Positions 39,700 to 48,321 of a stretch of DNA of 48,614 nucleotides are shown here, piece after piece. The number at the start of each line of letters is the position of its first letter. Position 1 is the first letter of the stretch. The DNA lies in assembly GCA_050999155.1 (NCBI GenBank), contig JBPCPM010000105.1, forward strand, positions 1 to 48,614, given 5' to 3'. The translations under genes were made by a program, and so were the position numbers. The notes under the pieces are model-generated. The model was not told the origin of the DNA, did not search any database, and saw only the letters and a list, made by a program, of their open reading frames with translations. Origin of the DNA: JBPCPM01 sp050999155 (GTDB lineage Bacteria; Actinomycetota; Thermoleophilia; Solirubrobacterales; 70-9).

Positions 39700-41202
39700 G
39701 TGGCCTACTACGTCACCACCCCGATCTACTACGTCAACGCGGCGCCCCACCTGGGCCACGCGTACTCGACGATTGGCGCCGACATCCTCGCCCGCCACAT
39801 GCGCCAGCGCGGCGAGGAGGTCTTCCTTCTCACCGGGACCGACGAGCACGGCGAGCCGATAGAGCTCGCGGCGGCCCGGGAGGGCGTGACCCCGAAGGAG
39901 CTGGCCGATCGCAACGCCGAGCGGTTCAAGGCCCTGATGCCTCTCATCGGGGCCTCGAATGACTTCTTCATCCGCACCTCGGACCCCCGCCACACGGACC
40001 GGGTCGCGGAGATCATGCAGCGGGTCTACGACAACGGCTGGGTCACCAAGGGCAGCTACGAGGGCTGGTACTGCCCCCGCTGCGCCGACTTCAAGAACGA
40101 GCGCGAACGCGGGCCCGACAACACCTGCCCCATCCACGAGATCCCCCTGGACCGCGAGTCCGAGGAGAACTGGTTTTTCCGCCTGTCGGCCTTTCAGGAG
40201 CGGCTCGAGGAGCTGTACGCCGAGCAGCCCGACTTCGTCGTCCCGGAGTTCCGGCGTAACGAGGCGTTGTCGTTCATTCGCGGCGGGCTGGAGGACGTGT
40301 CGCTGTCGCGGCCCAAGCTCAAGTGGGGGATGACGCTGCCGTGGGACCCCGAGCAGCGGATGTACGTGTGGTTCGACGCCCTGCTCAACTACGTCACGGC
40401 GCTGGCCTTCGCCCGCGACGAGGACATCACCGACACCTTCTGGCCCGCCGATCGGCACGTGATGGCCAAGGACATCCTCAAGTTCCACGCCGTCATCTGG
40501 CCGGCCCTGCTGATGGCGGCCGGCCTGGAACCGCCGCGCTCCATGGTCATCCACGGCTTCCTGCTGATGGGCGACCGCAAGATGTCCAAGTCGATGGGCA
40601 ACGTGCTCGACCCGTTCGCCGTCATCGAGTCCCACGGCGCCGACGCCCTGCGCTTCTACCTGTTCCGTGAGGTGTCTTTCGGCCAGGACGGCGCCGTGTC
40701 GCTGGAGGGCTTTGCCACCCGGTACGAGACCGAGCTGGCCAACGACCTCGGCAACCTCGCCAGCCGGACGCTGGCCATGGTCGACCGCTACCGGGACGGC
40801 GTCGTCCCAAAGGCCACGGCCGAGCAGGCGCTCGCCGCCGACTTCGACGGGCTCGTCGAGGCGGTCGCCGGCGAGCTCGACAAGGCCGAGATCAGCGGCG
40901 CCCTGGAGCTGATCATGGAGCGGGTGCGCAGGCTCAACCGCTACGTCGAGGAGTCCAAGCCGTGGGAGCTGGCCCGCGACGAGGCGCAGGCCGAGAAGCT
41001 GGATGCCGTGCTCTACGGCCTGGCCGAGGGGGTCCGGGTCTGCGCCTTGCTGCTGTGGGCCTACATGCCCCGCAGCATGGACCGCCTCCTCGACGGCCTC
41101 GCCGAGACCGAGCGCACCCTCCAGCCGCTCGGGTCGCGGTCGGGCGGCGCCACGGTGCAGCGGATCCCGCCTCTCTTTCCCAAGATCGAGCCGGCCGCGT
41201 GA
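39700..41202 (+). CDS. metG: methionyl-tRNA synthetase
   Basis: 500 residues. It charges tRNA-Met for initiation and elongation. Class I signatures are clear: PHLGHAYS (HIGH type) near residue 16, GTDEHG, and KMSKS (GDRKMSKSMGN) near 290. A connective domain has WYCPRCADF and NTCPIHE as a possible zinc knuckle. A helical anticodon-binding domain follows (YVEESKPWELA). It lacks the C-terminal EMAP/tRNA-binding extension of some MetRS. First gene of an overlapping operon with tatD, rsmA and ispE. Confidence 0.96.
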   Translation: MAYYVTTPIYYVNAAPHLGHAYSTIGADILARHMRQRGEEVFLLTGTDEHGEPIELAAAREGVTPKELADRNAERFKALMPLIGASNDFFIRTSDPRHTDRVAEIMQRVYDNGWVTKGSYEGWYCPRCADFKNERERGPDNTCPIHEIPLDRESEENWFFRLSAFQERLEELYAEQPDFVVPEFRRNEALSFIRGGLEDVSLSRPKLKWGMTLPWDPEQRMYVWFDALLNYVTALAFARDEDITDTFWPADRHVMAKDILKFHAVIWPALLMAAGLEPPRSMVIHGFLLMGDRKMSKSMGNVLDPFAVIESHGADALRFYLFREVSFGQDGAVSLEGFATRYETELANDLGNLASRTLAMVDRYRDGVVPKATAEQALAADFDGLVEAVAGELDKAEISGALELIMERVRRLNRYVEESKPWELARDEAQAEKLDAVLYGLAEGVRVCALLLWAYMPRSMDRLLDGLAETERTLQPLGSRSGGATVQRIPPLFPKIEPAA

Positions 41203-41212
41203 GGGTGGCCCG

Positions 41213-41965
41213 GTGATCGACAGCCACACCCACCTCGCCAGCTGCGAACCGCCGGACGCCGAGCTGGTCGCCGAGGCCGCCCAGGCCGGCGTGCACCGGC
41301 TGCTGACGATCGGCATGGACGAGCAGTCCAACCGTCAGGCCATCGCCGCCGCCCGGGAGCACGAGGCTGTCTTCGCCGCCGTCGGCCGCCATCCCAACGC
41401 CGCCGAGGGGTTCGATGACGCGGCGGCCACCGACCTGCGCGAGCTGGCCGCCGACCCCCACGTGCGCGCCATCGGCGAGACAGGCCTCGACTGGTATCGC
41501 ACCGGCGCTCCGCCGGACGACCAGCATCGCGCCTTCAGCGCCCAGATCGCCCTCGCCGCCGAGACCGGCAAGCCCTTGGTCATCCACATGCGCGACTCGA
41601 TCGCCGACGCCTACGCCAAGCTCGACGCCGAGGCCGATGGGGTCACGGTCGTCCTGCACTGCTTCTCGGGCGACGCCGCCCAGGCCGCCCAGGCCACCGA
41701 GCGAGGGTGGGTGTGCTCGTTCGCCGGCAACGTCACCTACCCGAAGGCCGAGTCCCTGCGCGAGGCGGCCCGTGAGGTGCCCGACGAGCTGCTGCTGGTC
41801 GAGACCGACGCGCCCTACCTGGCCCCGCAGCCGCTACGCGGAAAGCGCAACCGCCCGGCGTGCGTCACCCACACGGCCGAGGTCGTCGCCGAGCAACGGG
41901 GGGTCGGCTACCAGGCGCTCGAACAGGTCGTGGAGGCCAACGCCACGCGGTTGTTCGGCTGGTGA
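41213..41965 (+). CDS. tatD: TatD-family metal-dependent DNase
   Basis: 250 residues. TatD proteins are metal-dependent 3'-5' exonucleases with a TIM-barrel fold. Motifs in order: DSHTHL at the N-terminus, GRHPN, IGETGLDWYR, LVIHMRD, LHCFSGD and VETDAPYL. GTG 41213 begins ten nt after the metG stop, with GAGGGTGG before it. It overlaps rsmA by GTGA. Order metG-tatD-rsmA-ispE is conserved in many actinobacteria, which supports the calls. Confidence 0.93.
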   Translation: MIDSHTHLASCEPPDAELVAEAAQAGVHRLLTIGMDEQSNRQAIAAAREHEAVFAAVGRHPNAAEGFDDAAATDLRELAADPHVRAIGETGLDWYRTGAPPDDQHRAFSAQIALAAETGKPLVIHMRDSIADAYAKLDAEADGVTVVLHCFSGDAAQAAQATERGWVCSFAGNVTYPKAESLREAAREVPDELLLVETDAPYLAPQPLRGKRNRPACVTHTAEVVAEQRGVGYQALEQVVEANATRLFGW

Positions 41966-42804
41966 GCTCGTCGCGAAGGGGGCCGGCGCCCAGCGCCCGC
42001 CAGCGGCGGCTGGGCCAGAACTTCCTCACCGACACCAACCTGCTGGAGCTGATCGTCCGCGAGGCAAGGGTCGGCCCGGACACCGTCGTCCTCGAGGTCG
42101 GGGGAGGGGCGGGCGCGCTCACCGAGCGGCTCGCGCCGCGCGTCGCGCACCTGCACGTCGTCGAGTTCGACGAGACGCTGCGCGACCGGCTCACCGAGCT
42201 CGCCGCCGCCCACCCGGCCGTCGAGATGCACTGGGCGGACGCTGCCCGCCTCGACTGGGCGGGGCTTGACCCCGTGCCCGAGGCCATGGTCGCCAACCTC
42301 CCATACTCGGTGGCCGTTCCGGTGCTCGCCGGGTCGCTGGAGCTGGCCGCTCTGCAACGCTGGCTGGTGATGGTGCAGCTGGAGATCGCTGAGCGCCTCG
42401 CCGCCGCGCCGGGCACCCGCGCCTACGGGGCCCCGTCGGCGCTCGTCCAGCACGTGTGCGATGTCGAGCTCGTGCGCCGAGTGCCCCCCGAGGTGTTCTC
42501 GCCCCCTCCTCGTGTGCACTCGGCGCTCGTGCGTCTGCGGCGCCGGACCCCGACGCCACCGGCGATCCACCGCGCGACCGTGCGGGCCTGCTTCGCCCAC
42601 CGGCGCAAGTCGCTTCCCCGGTCGCTGGAGCTGGCCGGCGGGGCCGACCGCGCGACAACGGCCGAGGCGCTCGGCGACCTCGGCCACGATCCCGGCGTCC
42701 GCGCCGAGGCGCTCGGCCCCGGCGAGCTGTTCGCCCTCGCCGAACGGCTCACGCCACCGGCCGGTCTGTCGGCGAGCGACGAGAGGCCAGGGTCGCCCCG
42801 ATGA
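41962..42804 (+). CDS. rsmA: 16S rRNA (A1518/A1519-N6)-dimethyltransferase
   Basis: 280 residues, the KsgA family. It dimethylates two adjacent adenines at the 3' end of 16S rRNA late in 30S maturation. Features: RRLGQNFLTD, SAM motif EVGGGAGALT, the acidic strand end VVEFDE, and the target-base motif NLPYSV. The C-terminal domain has VFSPPPRVHSALV. The start GTG overlaps the tatD stop codon. ispE starts at its own stop codon (ATGA). Confidence 0.95.
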   Translation: MSSSRRGPAPSARQRRLGQNFLTDTNLLELIVREARVGPDTVVLEVGGGAGALTERLAPRVAHLHVVEFDETLRDRLTELAAAHPAVEMHWADAARLDWAGLDPVPEAMVANLPYSVAVPVLAGSLELAALQRWLVMVQLEIAERLAAAPGTRAYGAPSALVQHVCDVELVRRVPPEVFSPPPRVHSALVRLRRRTPTPPAIHRATVRACFAHRRKSLPRSLELAGGADRATTAEALGDLGHDPGVRAEALGPGELFALAERLTPPAGLSASDERPGSPR

Positions 42805-43619
42805 CCGTTCGCGCCCCCGCCAAGCTCAACCTCTGCCTCTACCTCGGCCCGACGCGCGACGACGGCCTGCACGAGCTGTGCTCGGTCTTCGCCCCGCTGT
42901 CGCTCGCCGACCACCTGCTCGTCGAGCCGGCCGAGCACGATGAGGTCCTCTGTCCCGGCATCGAAGGAACCAACCTTGCCGAGCGCGCGCTGACCGGGCT
43001 GCGCGAGCTCGGGTGGGACCACAGGCCGGTGCGGATCACGATCACCAAGCGCATCCCCGTGGCCGCCGGCCTGGGCGGCGGCAGCGCCGACGCGGCGGCC
43101 GTCCTGCGGCTGGCCTCCGAGCTCGAAGGGCGGGAGGAGCTGGCCGAGCGGCTGGGCGCCGATGTCCGCTCCCAGCTCGATCCCCAGCCGGCGCTGGTAC
43201 GGGGGGCCGGGGAAGTCGTGGCCCCGCTCCCCGCGCAGGCGCCGTGGGCCGCGGTCTTGGTGCCCAGCGCGCACGGCCTGTCCACCGCCGATGTCTACCG
43301 GGAGGCCGACCGCCTCGGCGTGGCGCGGTCGAGTGCCGAACTCGACGCGGTGGCCGAGACCCTTGACGAGCGCGCGGAGCGCTTCAACCCGCTCGGCGAG
43401 GCGGCCCTGCTGGTCAACGACCTTCAACCGGCCGCCCTGTCGCTGCGCCCGGAGATCGCCGATGCCCTCGGGGCGCTCGACGATGCCGGCGCCACCCTGT
43501 CGAGGGTGACCGGCTCGGGGCCCACCGCCTTCGGCCTGCTCGCGGATCTCCCGGCCGCGGACGCGGCGGCCGCACGCATCGATCCCGCCTTCGACCCGAT
43601 CGTCGTGGTCCCCGCATGA
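42801..43619 (+). CDS. ispE: 4-diphosphocytidyl-2-C-methyl-D-erythritol kinase
   Basis: 272 residues of the GHMP kinase family. It phosphorylates CDP-methylerythritol in the non-mevalonate isoprenoid pathway. Motifs: APAKLNLCLYLG at the N-terminus, IPVAAGLGGGSADAAA for ATP binding, and RVTGSGPTAFG near the C-terminus (SGSGP type). ATG 42801 overlaps the rsmA stop. The downstream DedA/PAP2 gene again overlaps by ATGA, so all are coupled. Isoprenoid products feed the lipid carriers that LCP and GT-C enzymes need. Confidence 0.95.
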   Translation: MTVRAPAKLNLCLYLGPTRDDGLHELCSVFAPLSLADHLLVEPAEHDEVLCPGIEGTNLAERALTGLRELGWDHRPVRITITKRIPVAAGLGGGSADAAAVLRLASELEGREELAERLGADVRSQLDPQPALVRGAGEVVAPLPAQAPWAAVLVPSAHGLSTADVYREADRLGVARSSAELDAVAETLDERAERFNPLGEAALLVNDLQPAALSLRPEIADALGALDDAGATLSRVTGSGPTAFGLLADLPAADAAAARIDPAFDPIVVVPA

Positions 43620-45196
43620 ACCGCTCGCGGCTGCGCAAGCTCGGGCTGATCGTCGTGGCCATCGTGGCGTTCGTGGTGGTGCGGCGCACGGGAATCCTCC
43701 CGTCCTTCGACCTCGAGAAGTTCCTCGAGGACTTCGCCCGTACGCTCGGCCCCTACACGTACCTGTTCGTGGGCGCGATGGCGTTCCTGGAGACCGGGGC
43801 CTTCGTCGGGCTCGTCGCCCCCGGGGAGACCAGCGTCATCCTCGGCGGGGCCGTGGCCGGCCAGGGGGAGGCCGGCGTCGACGTCGTGGTGCTGCTGACC
43901 ATCGCGTGGGCCAGCGCCTACGCCGGCGACTCGGTGAGCTTCCTGCTCGGCCGTCGCCTCGGCCGCGACTTCGTGATGCGCCACGGCGAGCGGGTGCGGA
44001 TCAGCCGCGAGCGCTTCGAGCAGGTCGAGGACTACTTCGACCGTCACGGTGGCAAGACGATCCTGATCGGCCGGTTCGTGGGGATCGTCCGCGCCCTCGC
44101 CCCCTTCGTCGCCGGCAGCTCGGGCATGCGCTACCGGGCGTTCTGGCCGTTCAGCGTGCTCGGCACCGGCCTGTGGACGTCGTTCTTCACGCTGCTCGGC
44201 TACTTCGGGTCGCGCAACCTCGACAAGGTGCTCGCCCTGGCCGGGAAGGGGAGCCTGTACCTCGGAACCGTGATCGTGATCATCGTGGGGCTGGTCCTCG
44301 CGGTGCGGGCCCTGCGTGACCGCGAGCGGCGGGCGGCGATTGCCGCCTTCGCCGATCGCACGCCGGGGCTGCGAACCGGCATGAACCTGGGCCGCCGCTT
44401 CTCCCCCCAGCTGCGCTTCGCCGGCCAGCGGCTGACCCCCGGCGGCCTGGGCCTGGAGTTCACCACCCTGGTCGCGGTCCTTGCGGTCGGGGTCTACGTG
44501 TTCGGTGCCTACCTGCTGATCATCGGGGCCGATCCCGGACCCACGGCCGGCGACCGGCGGGCCTTCAACCTGGCCGACAATCTGCGCTCAGGCATGCTCG
44601 ACGACGCGGCCCGGGTGGTTACCGCGCTCGGCTCGTCGGCCGTGGTGGTGCCGATGATCTCGCTCGTCGCCGGCTGGCTCGCGCTGCGGCGGCGGTGGCT
44701 CGACGTGGGAGCGCTTGTCGTCGCCGCGACCGTGCTCTATCTCGCGGTCCCCGTCTTCAAGGAGACGGTCGGCCGGCCGCGCCCCGACGGAGGGCTCGTC
44801 GCCGCCGAGAGCCTTGCCTTCCCCAGTGGCCATGCGGCGCACTCGGTCCTGTGGGTGTGGGCGGCGGTGATCGTGACCGTCCGCGGGGCGCCCGGCGCGA
44901 TCTCCGGGAGCTCGCTGATCGGCGCGGCCGCCGCGCTGTCGGCCGCGATCGGGCTCAGCCGTGTCGAGCTGCGCGTGCACTGGCTCAGCGACGTGACGGC
45001 CGGGTGGGGCCTGGGGGTTGCGGTGTTCGCCCTGGCGGCCATCGTCGTGCTCGTCGTCTCCCACCTGCGCGAGACGTCGGGCGGCCCGCGTCGTCCCCGG
45101 GCCGCTCCGGACGCGGCAGCGGGGCAGGGCACGGCAGCGCTCCCGGCCGCGTCCATGGCAACCGAAACCGCGGCCCGCGACGGAGATGCGGCATGA
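43616..45196 (+). CDS. DedA-PAP2 fusion membrane protein
   Basis: 526 residues in two membrane domains. Residues about 1-210 are DedA/VTT type, with FLETGAFVGLVAPGE, GDSVSFLLGRRLG, GRFVGIVRALAPFVAG and a following Gly-rich turn. Residues about 280-490 are a PAP2 phosphatase with all three motifs: KETVGRPRP, PSGHAAHS and SRVELRVHWLSDV. DedA proteins can act as flippases and PAP2 proteins dephosphorylate undecaprenyl pyrophosphate or lipids, so the fusion may recycle and move an isoprenoid lipid. It sits just after ispE, which fits. A polar C-terminal tail ends the protein. Confidence 0.9.
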   Translation: MNRSRLRKLGLIVVAIVAFVVVRRTGILPSFDLEKFLEDFARTLGPYTYLFVGAMAFLETGAFVGLVAPGETSVILGGAVAGQGEAGVDVVVLLTIAWASAYAGDSVSFLLGRRLGRDFVMRHGERVRISRERFEQVEDYFDRHGGKTILIGRFVGIVRALAPFVAGSSGMRYRAFWPFSVLGTGLWTSFFTLLGYFGSRNLDKVLALAGKGSLYLGTVIVIIVGLVLAVRALRDRERRAAIAAFADRTPGLRTGMNLGRRFSPQLRFAGQRLTPGGLGLEFTTLVAVLAVGVYVFGAYLLIIGADPGPTAGDRRAFNLADNLRSGMLDDAARVVTALGSSAVVVPMISLVAGWLALRRRWLDVGALVVAATVLYLAVPVFKETVGRPRPDGGLVAAESLAFPSGHAAHSVLWVWAAVIVTVRGAPGAISGSSLIGAAAALSAAIGLSRVELRVHWLSDVTAGWGLGVAVFALAAIVVLVVSHLRETSGGPRRPRAAPDAAAGQGTAALPAASMATETAARDGDAA

Positions 45197-45660
45197 GCCC
45201 CGAGCACACGCCTGACGCCGACGACCTCGCCGAGGCGGCCGACGCGCCGCCGGAAGGCGCACCGTCGCCCGCCGAGCTCTCCGACGCCGAGTTCGATCGG
45301 CTCACCGACCGCAGCGAGCAGCTCGCCGAGCAGCCCCCGGCCCGCGCCCTCGACGACTTCGACCAGCTCGTGGTCGACGCCATCGACCGGCTCCCCCCAG
45401 ACTTCCGCAAGCTGCTGGCGGACACACCGGTCGTGGTGGCCGAGCACGGCAGCGAGGAAGGCGCCTACGGCCACTACCACGGCGACGGCGTCGCCCGCGG
45501 CCGCTACGAGGACCGCATCACGATCTACCGCGACACCCTGGAGCGCGACTTCGGCCACGACCGCGCCCTGCTCGCCGCCCAGGTGGAACGAACCTTGCGC
45601 CACGAGCTGGCTCATCACCTGGGCTACGACGAAGGCGGTGTGGGCGGCCTCGGACTCTAG
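45193..45660 (+). CDS. metallopeptidase family protein (zincin, DUF1025-like)
   Basis: 155 residues. An acidic N-terminal half (about 1-60) precedes a minimal zincin domain with the HExxH motif RHELAHHLGYDE near residue 140. It is similar to the actinobacterial metallopeptidase family formerly DUF1025. ATG 45193 overlaps the DedA-PAP2 stop codon, making it the last gene of the metG operon. Protease activity is assumed from the motif; targets unknown. Confidence 0.82.
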   Translation: MSPEHTPDADDLAEAADAPPEGAPSPAELSDAEFDRLTDRSEQLAEQPPARALDDFDQLVVDAIDRLPPDFRKLLADTPVVVAEHGSEEGAYGHYHGDGVARGRYEDRITIYRDTLERDFGHDRALLAAQVERTLRHELAHHLGYDEGGVGGLGL

Positions 45661-45730
45661 TGAGGGGCCTTCTTCAACAGGACGACATGAGGCTCTAGAA
45701 AGCCACCCGGTGGCCATCGGCGACGTTCGG

Positions 45731-45736
45731 CACAAT
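45731..45736 (+). promoter_or_regulatory. -10 hexamer CACAAT, leaderless
   Basis: CACAAT ends 6 nt before GTG 45743 and fixes the short form of the gene. Confidence 0.5.
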
Positions 45737-45742
45737 GGCGGC

Positions 45743-45979
45743 GTGCTCCTCTCTGCCATCCCTCCCGAGTACCTGCTCTTCGGATCCGCGGGAATCGTCA
45801 GCCTGATCGCGTTTCTGGGGCTCGTCACCACGCCGGCCATGGGGGCGTTCGGGCGCGGGTGGGAGAAGGTCACCGCTGCGTTCCTGTCGTTGTTCGTGCT
45901 CGGGGCGCTGGTTGCCCTGGGCGTGGGGGCCGGGGCGGCGATCGTCTACTTCTGGGACGACCTGCGCAGCATGATCTGA
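45743..45979 (+). CDS. small two-helix membrane protein
   Basis: 78 residues with two hydrophobic helices (YLLFGSAGIVSLIAFLGLV and SLFVLGALVALGVGAGAAI) and an aromatic-acidic end (YFWDDL). GTG 45743 is six nt after the hexamer CACAAT, so it is probably leaderless. The frame is open upstream but that stretch overlaps the end of the zincin gene. Found between the metG operon and a PucR regulator; function unknown. Confidence 0.7.
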   Translation: MLLSAIPPEYLLFGSAGIVSLIAFLGLVTTPAMGAFGRGWEKVTAAFLSLFVLGALVALGVGAGAAIVYFWDDLRSMI

Positions 45980-46025
45980 GGCACCGGCGGCCGTGACGGC
46001 CGCTCTGGCGCCGACCCGGCGCGGG

Positions 46026-46031
46026 TAGGAT
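46026..46031 (+). promoter_or_regulatory. -10 hexamer TAGGAT of the PucR-type gene, leaderless
   Basis: TAGGAT ends 6 nt before GTG 46038. Confidence 0.6.
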
Positions 46032-46037
46032 TGGGGC

Positions 46038-47285
46038 GTGGCCGGCAAGCAGCGCGAGCGTTCCGTGTCCGGGCAGGAGGCGTCGCTCGACGCTCTGTCG
46101 GATGCCATCGAATCCGGGGAGGGCCTCCCCGAGGTCGCCCGGGTGGCTGCCCGCGTCCTGGGGGCGAGCATCGCCCTCATCGACCGCTCGAGCGCGGTGC
46201 TCGCGGTGGCCGCCGGCTCCTCCGCCGAGGAGGCCAAGCTGCTCGGCGCCGACGACTCGGTGGGGTCGCTGCCCCTGCGCGTGGCCGACGCGGCGGTCGG
46301 AGAGCTCCGCTACCGGGCCCGCAGCGAGGAGGAGGCCGACGTCACCACGTTGCGTCTGGTCGCCACCCTGCTGGCGCTCGAGGTCGAGCGGGCCCGCTCG
46401 CCGGAGTGGGCCAGTGACGAGGCCGCCGGGGACTTCGTGCGCTCGGTGCTTGAGCGCAAGGCCACCGACCGCGGCGACATCGTGGCGCGGGGATCGGAGC
46501 TCGGCGCCGACCTCTCGGGGTCCTCGGCCGTGCTTGTGGTGCGGGTCCACGCCCGCCGCGCCCAGACCGGCGACTGGCGGGCCCGCGTCCTGATGCTCGC
46601 GTTGCGGGCCGTGCGCTCGCTGTGCCCGGGCACCCTGGCCGCCGACGCGGGCGCCGACCACGCCGAGATCGACCTCGTGGCTCCCGTGACCGACGCCGCC
46701 CACGTCGAGCGCGCCGCGACGAGCCTGCTGCGCGAGCTGACCAGCGGCCTCGAGGGCATGGCGGTGATGGTCGCGCACAGCGATCCGGTTGCCGACCCCG
46801 TCGACCTTTACCGGGCCGGCAACGAGGCGCGGCTGGCCGCCAACGTCGCCGAGGCTCAGGGCGAATCGATGCTCGCCTTCGCCGACACTGGCGCCTACCG
46901 GCTGCTGCTGCCGGCCATGAGCGACGATCCGAGCGTCCTGCAGCGGTTCTACTCCGAGACGATCGAGCCGCTCGCCGCCTACGACGACCAGTACGAGACC
47001 GACCTCGTGCCCACCGTCGAGGCCTACCTCGACAACGACGGAAACGTCGCCGCGACCTCGGGCCAGATGTACACCCACCGGCACACGATCCGGTATCGGC
47101 TGGAGCGGATCCGCGAGCTGTGCGGCCACGACCTGACCTCCACCGACGGGCGGGAGAAGCTGGGGCTCGGCCTCAAGTCGATGCGGGTGCTCGGCATCAC
47201 CCGCCGGCGCGGGCCGGCCACCGAGCCCGGCTCCGAGGGCGGGCAGGTCTCCTACGGCGCGGGGTCGGGCGAGCTCGGCGGCTGA
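46038..47285 (+). CDS. PucR/CdaR-type helix-turn-helix regulator
   Basis: 415 residues. The N-terminal half resembles a GAF-like sensor (ASIALIDRSSAVLAVAAG). A GGDEF-like CdaR middle domain follows. The C-terminal PucR helix-turn-helix (about 325-395) reads YLDNDGNVAATSGQMYTHRHTI, with TIRYRLERI as the typical recognition helix. Signal is unknown. Its 3' end overlaps that of the convergent CDF transporter gene by 34 bp. No operator pair can be assigned. Confidence 0.9.
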   Translation: MAGKQRERSVSGQEASLDALSDAIESGEGLPEVARVAARVLGASIALIDRSSAVLAVAAGSSAEEAKLLGADDSVGSLPLRVADAAVGELRYRARSEEEADVTTLRLVATLLALEVERARSPEWASDEAAGDFVRSVLERKATDRGDIVARGSELGADLSGSSAVLVVRVHARRAQTGDWRARVLMLALRAVRSLCPGTLAADAGADHAEIDLVAPVTDAAHVERAATSLLRELTSGLEGMAVMVAHSDPVADPVDLYRAGNEARLAANVAEAQGESMLAFADTGAYRLLLPAMSDDPSVLQRFYSETIEPLAAYDDQYETDLVPTVEAYLDNDGNVAATSGQMYTHRHTIRYRLERIRELCGHDLTSTDGREKLGLGLKSMRVLGITRRRGPATEPGSEGGQVSYGAGSGELGG

Positions 47286-48232
47286 CCGGAGGGGGCCGCT
47301 GCGGCCGACCCGCCGGTGTCGATGGTCAGCAGCTCGTCGTGGCGGTGGTCGACCTGCAGGGTGGTGTGCTCGATCCCGAACCGCTCGTGCAGCAGCTCCT
47401 CCAGGGACCGCCGCGTGGCGTGGCAGTCGGTCTCCTCGCCCACCAGGACGTGGGCGGACATCGCCGGGAACCCCGACGTGATCTCCCACACGTGGAGGTC
47501 GTGGACCTCCCGCACCCCTGGGGCCTGGACCATGGCCTGGCCGATCTGCTCCGGATCGGTGCCCTTGGGAGCCATCTCCAGGAACACTCGGCCCGAGGAG
47601 CGCAACAGGCCCCACGCGGCGTGGAGCATGATCGCCGCCACGAACAGGGCGGCGATCCCGTCGGCCTCGCGGAAGTCGGTGAGCACGATGACAAGGCCGG
47701 CGACCGCGGTGCCGGCGAATGCGGCGAGGTCGGTGAGGATGTGCTGGAAGGCGCCCTCGACATTGAGGCTCTGGCGGTTGGCGCGGGCGAGGATCGCGAC
47801 CGCCGCGAGGTTGACGACGACCCCGGCCAGCGCCACGACGAGCACGATGAGCCCCTCGACCTCCGGCGGTTCGATCAGGCGCCGGGTCCCTTCGACCGTG
47901 ATCAGCAGACCGAGCACCAACAGGGTCGCGCCGTTGAACTGGGCGGCGAGGATCTCCGAGCGCTGCAACCCGAAGGTCCGCGCCCCCGAGGCCGGGCGCG
48001 TGGCCAGGCGCATCGCCCCCAGCGCGGCGGCGATGCCGGCCGCGTCGGTGAGCATGTGGGCCGCGTCGGAGAGCAGGGCCAGCGACGAGGCGATGATCCC
48101 CGCCACGACCTCCAGCGCCATGAAGCCGACGATCAGCGCCAGCGCCGCGCGGAGCTTGCCCCGGTCGGCGTCGCGGGAAATGCCGTGATCGTGGTCGCTG
48201 TGGTCGTGGCCCGCCATGCGTTCTGGCGACAC
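47252..48232 (-). CDS. cation diffusion facilitator (zinc/cobalt efflux)
   Basis: 326 residues of the CDF family (CzcD/ZitB type), exporting Zn2+ or similar ions against H+. A His/Asp-rich N-terminus (HDHSDHDHG) precedes six helices. The metal site residues are visible as SDAAHMLTD in helix 2 and HILTDLAAF in helix 5. The cytoplasmic C-terminal domain has VREVHDLHVWEI. A Pro/Ser/Ala tail ends it. The start is GTG 48232; ATG 48217 is an alternative. Confidence 0.93.
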   Translation of the reverse strand: MSPERMAGHDHSDHDHGISRDADRGKLRAALALIVGFMALEVVAGIIASSLALLSDAAHMLTDAAGIAAALGAMRLATRPASGARTFGLQRSEILAAQFNGATLLVLGLLITVEGTRRLIEPPEVEGLIVLVVALAGVVVNLAAVAILARANRQSLNVEGAFQHILTDLAAFAGTAVAGLVIVLTDFREADGIAALFVAAIMLHAAWGLLRSSGRVFLEMAPKGTDPEQIGQAMVQAPGVREVHDLHVWEITSGFPAMSAHVLVGEETDCHATRRSLEELLHERFGIEHTTLQVDHRHDELLTIDTGGSAAAAPSGQPPSSPDPAP

Positions 48233-48321
48233 GGTGGCAGATGGCCACCCGATATCGCAGCCGCCTGATCGGCCGGCGAGCGAGGCGGGTTTCGCGGGCT
48301 GCGAGCATTGTCGGCCGCACC

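Noticed and set aside
38..45660. Reassignment of TAG to a sense codon throughout the genome
   Set aside because: TAG ends many genes here at the expected length (for example pgsA, SpoIID/LytB, the phosphoesterase, TetR, FmdB-like), so it works as a normal stop.
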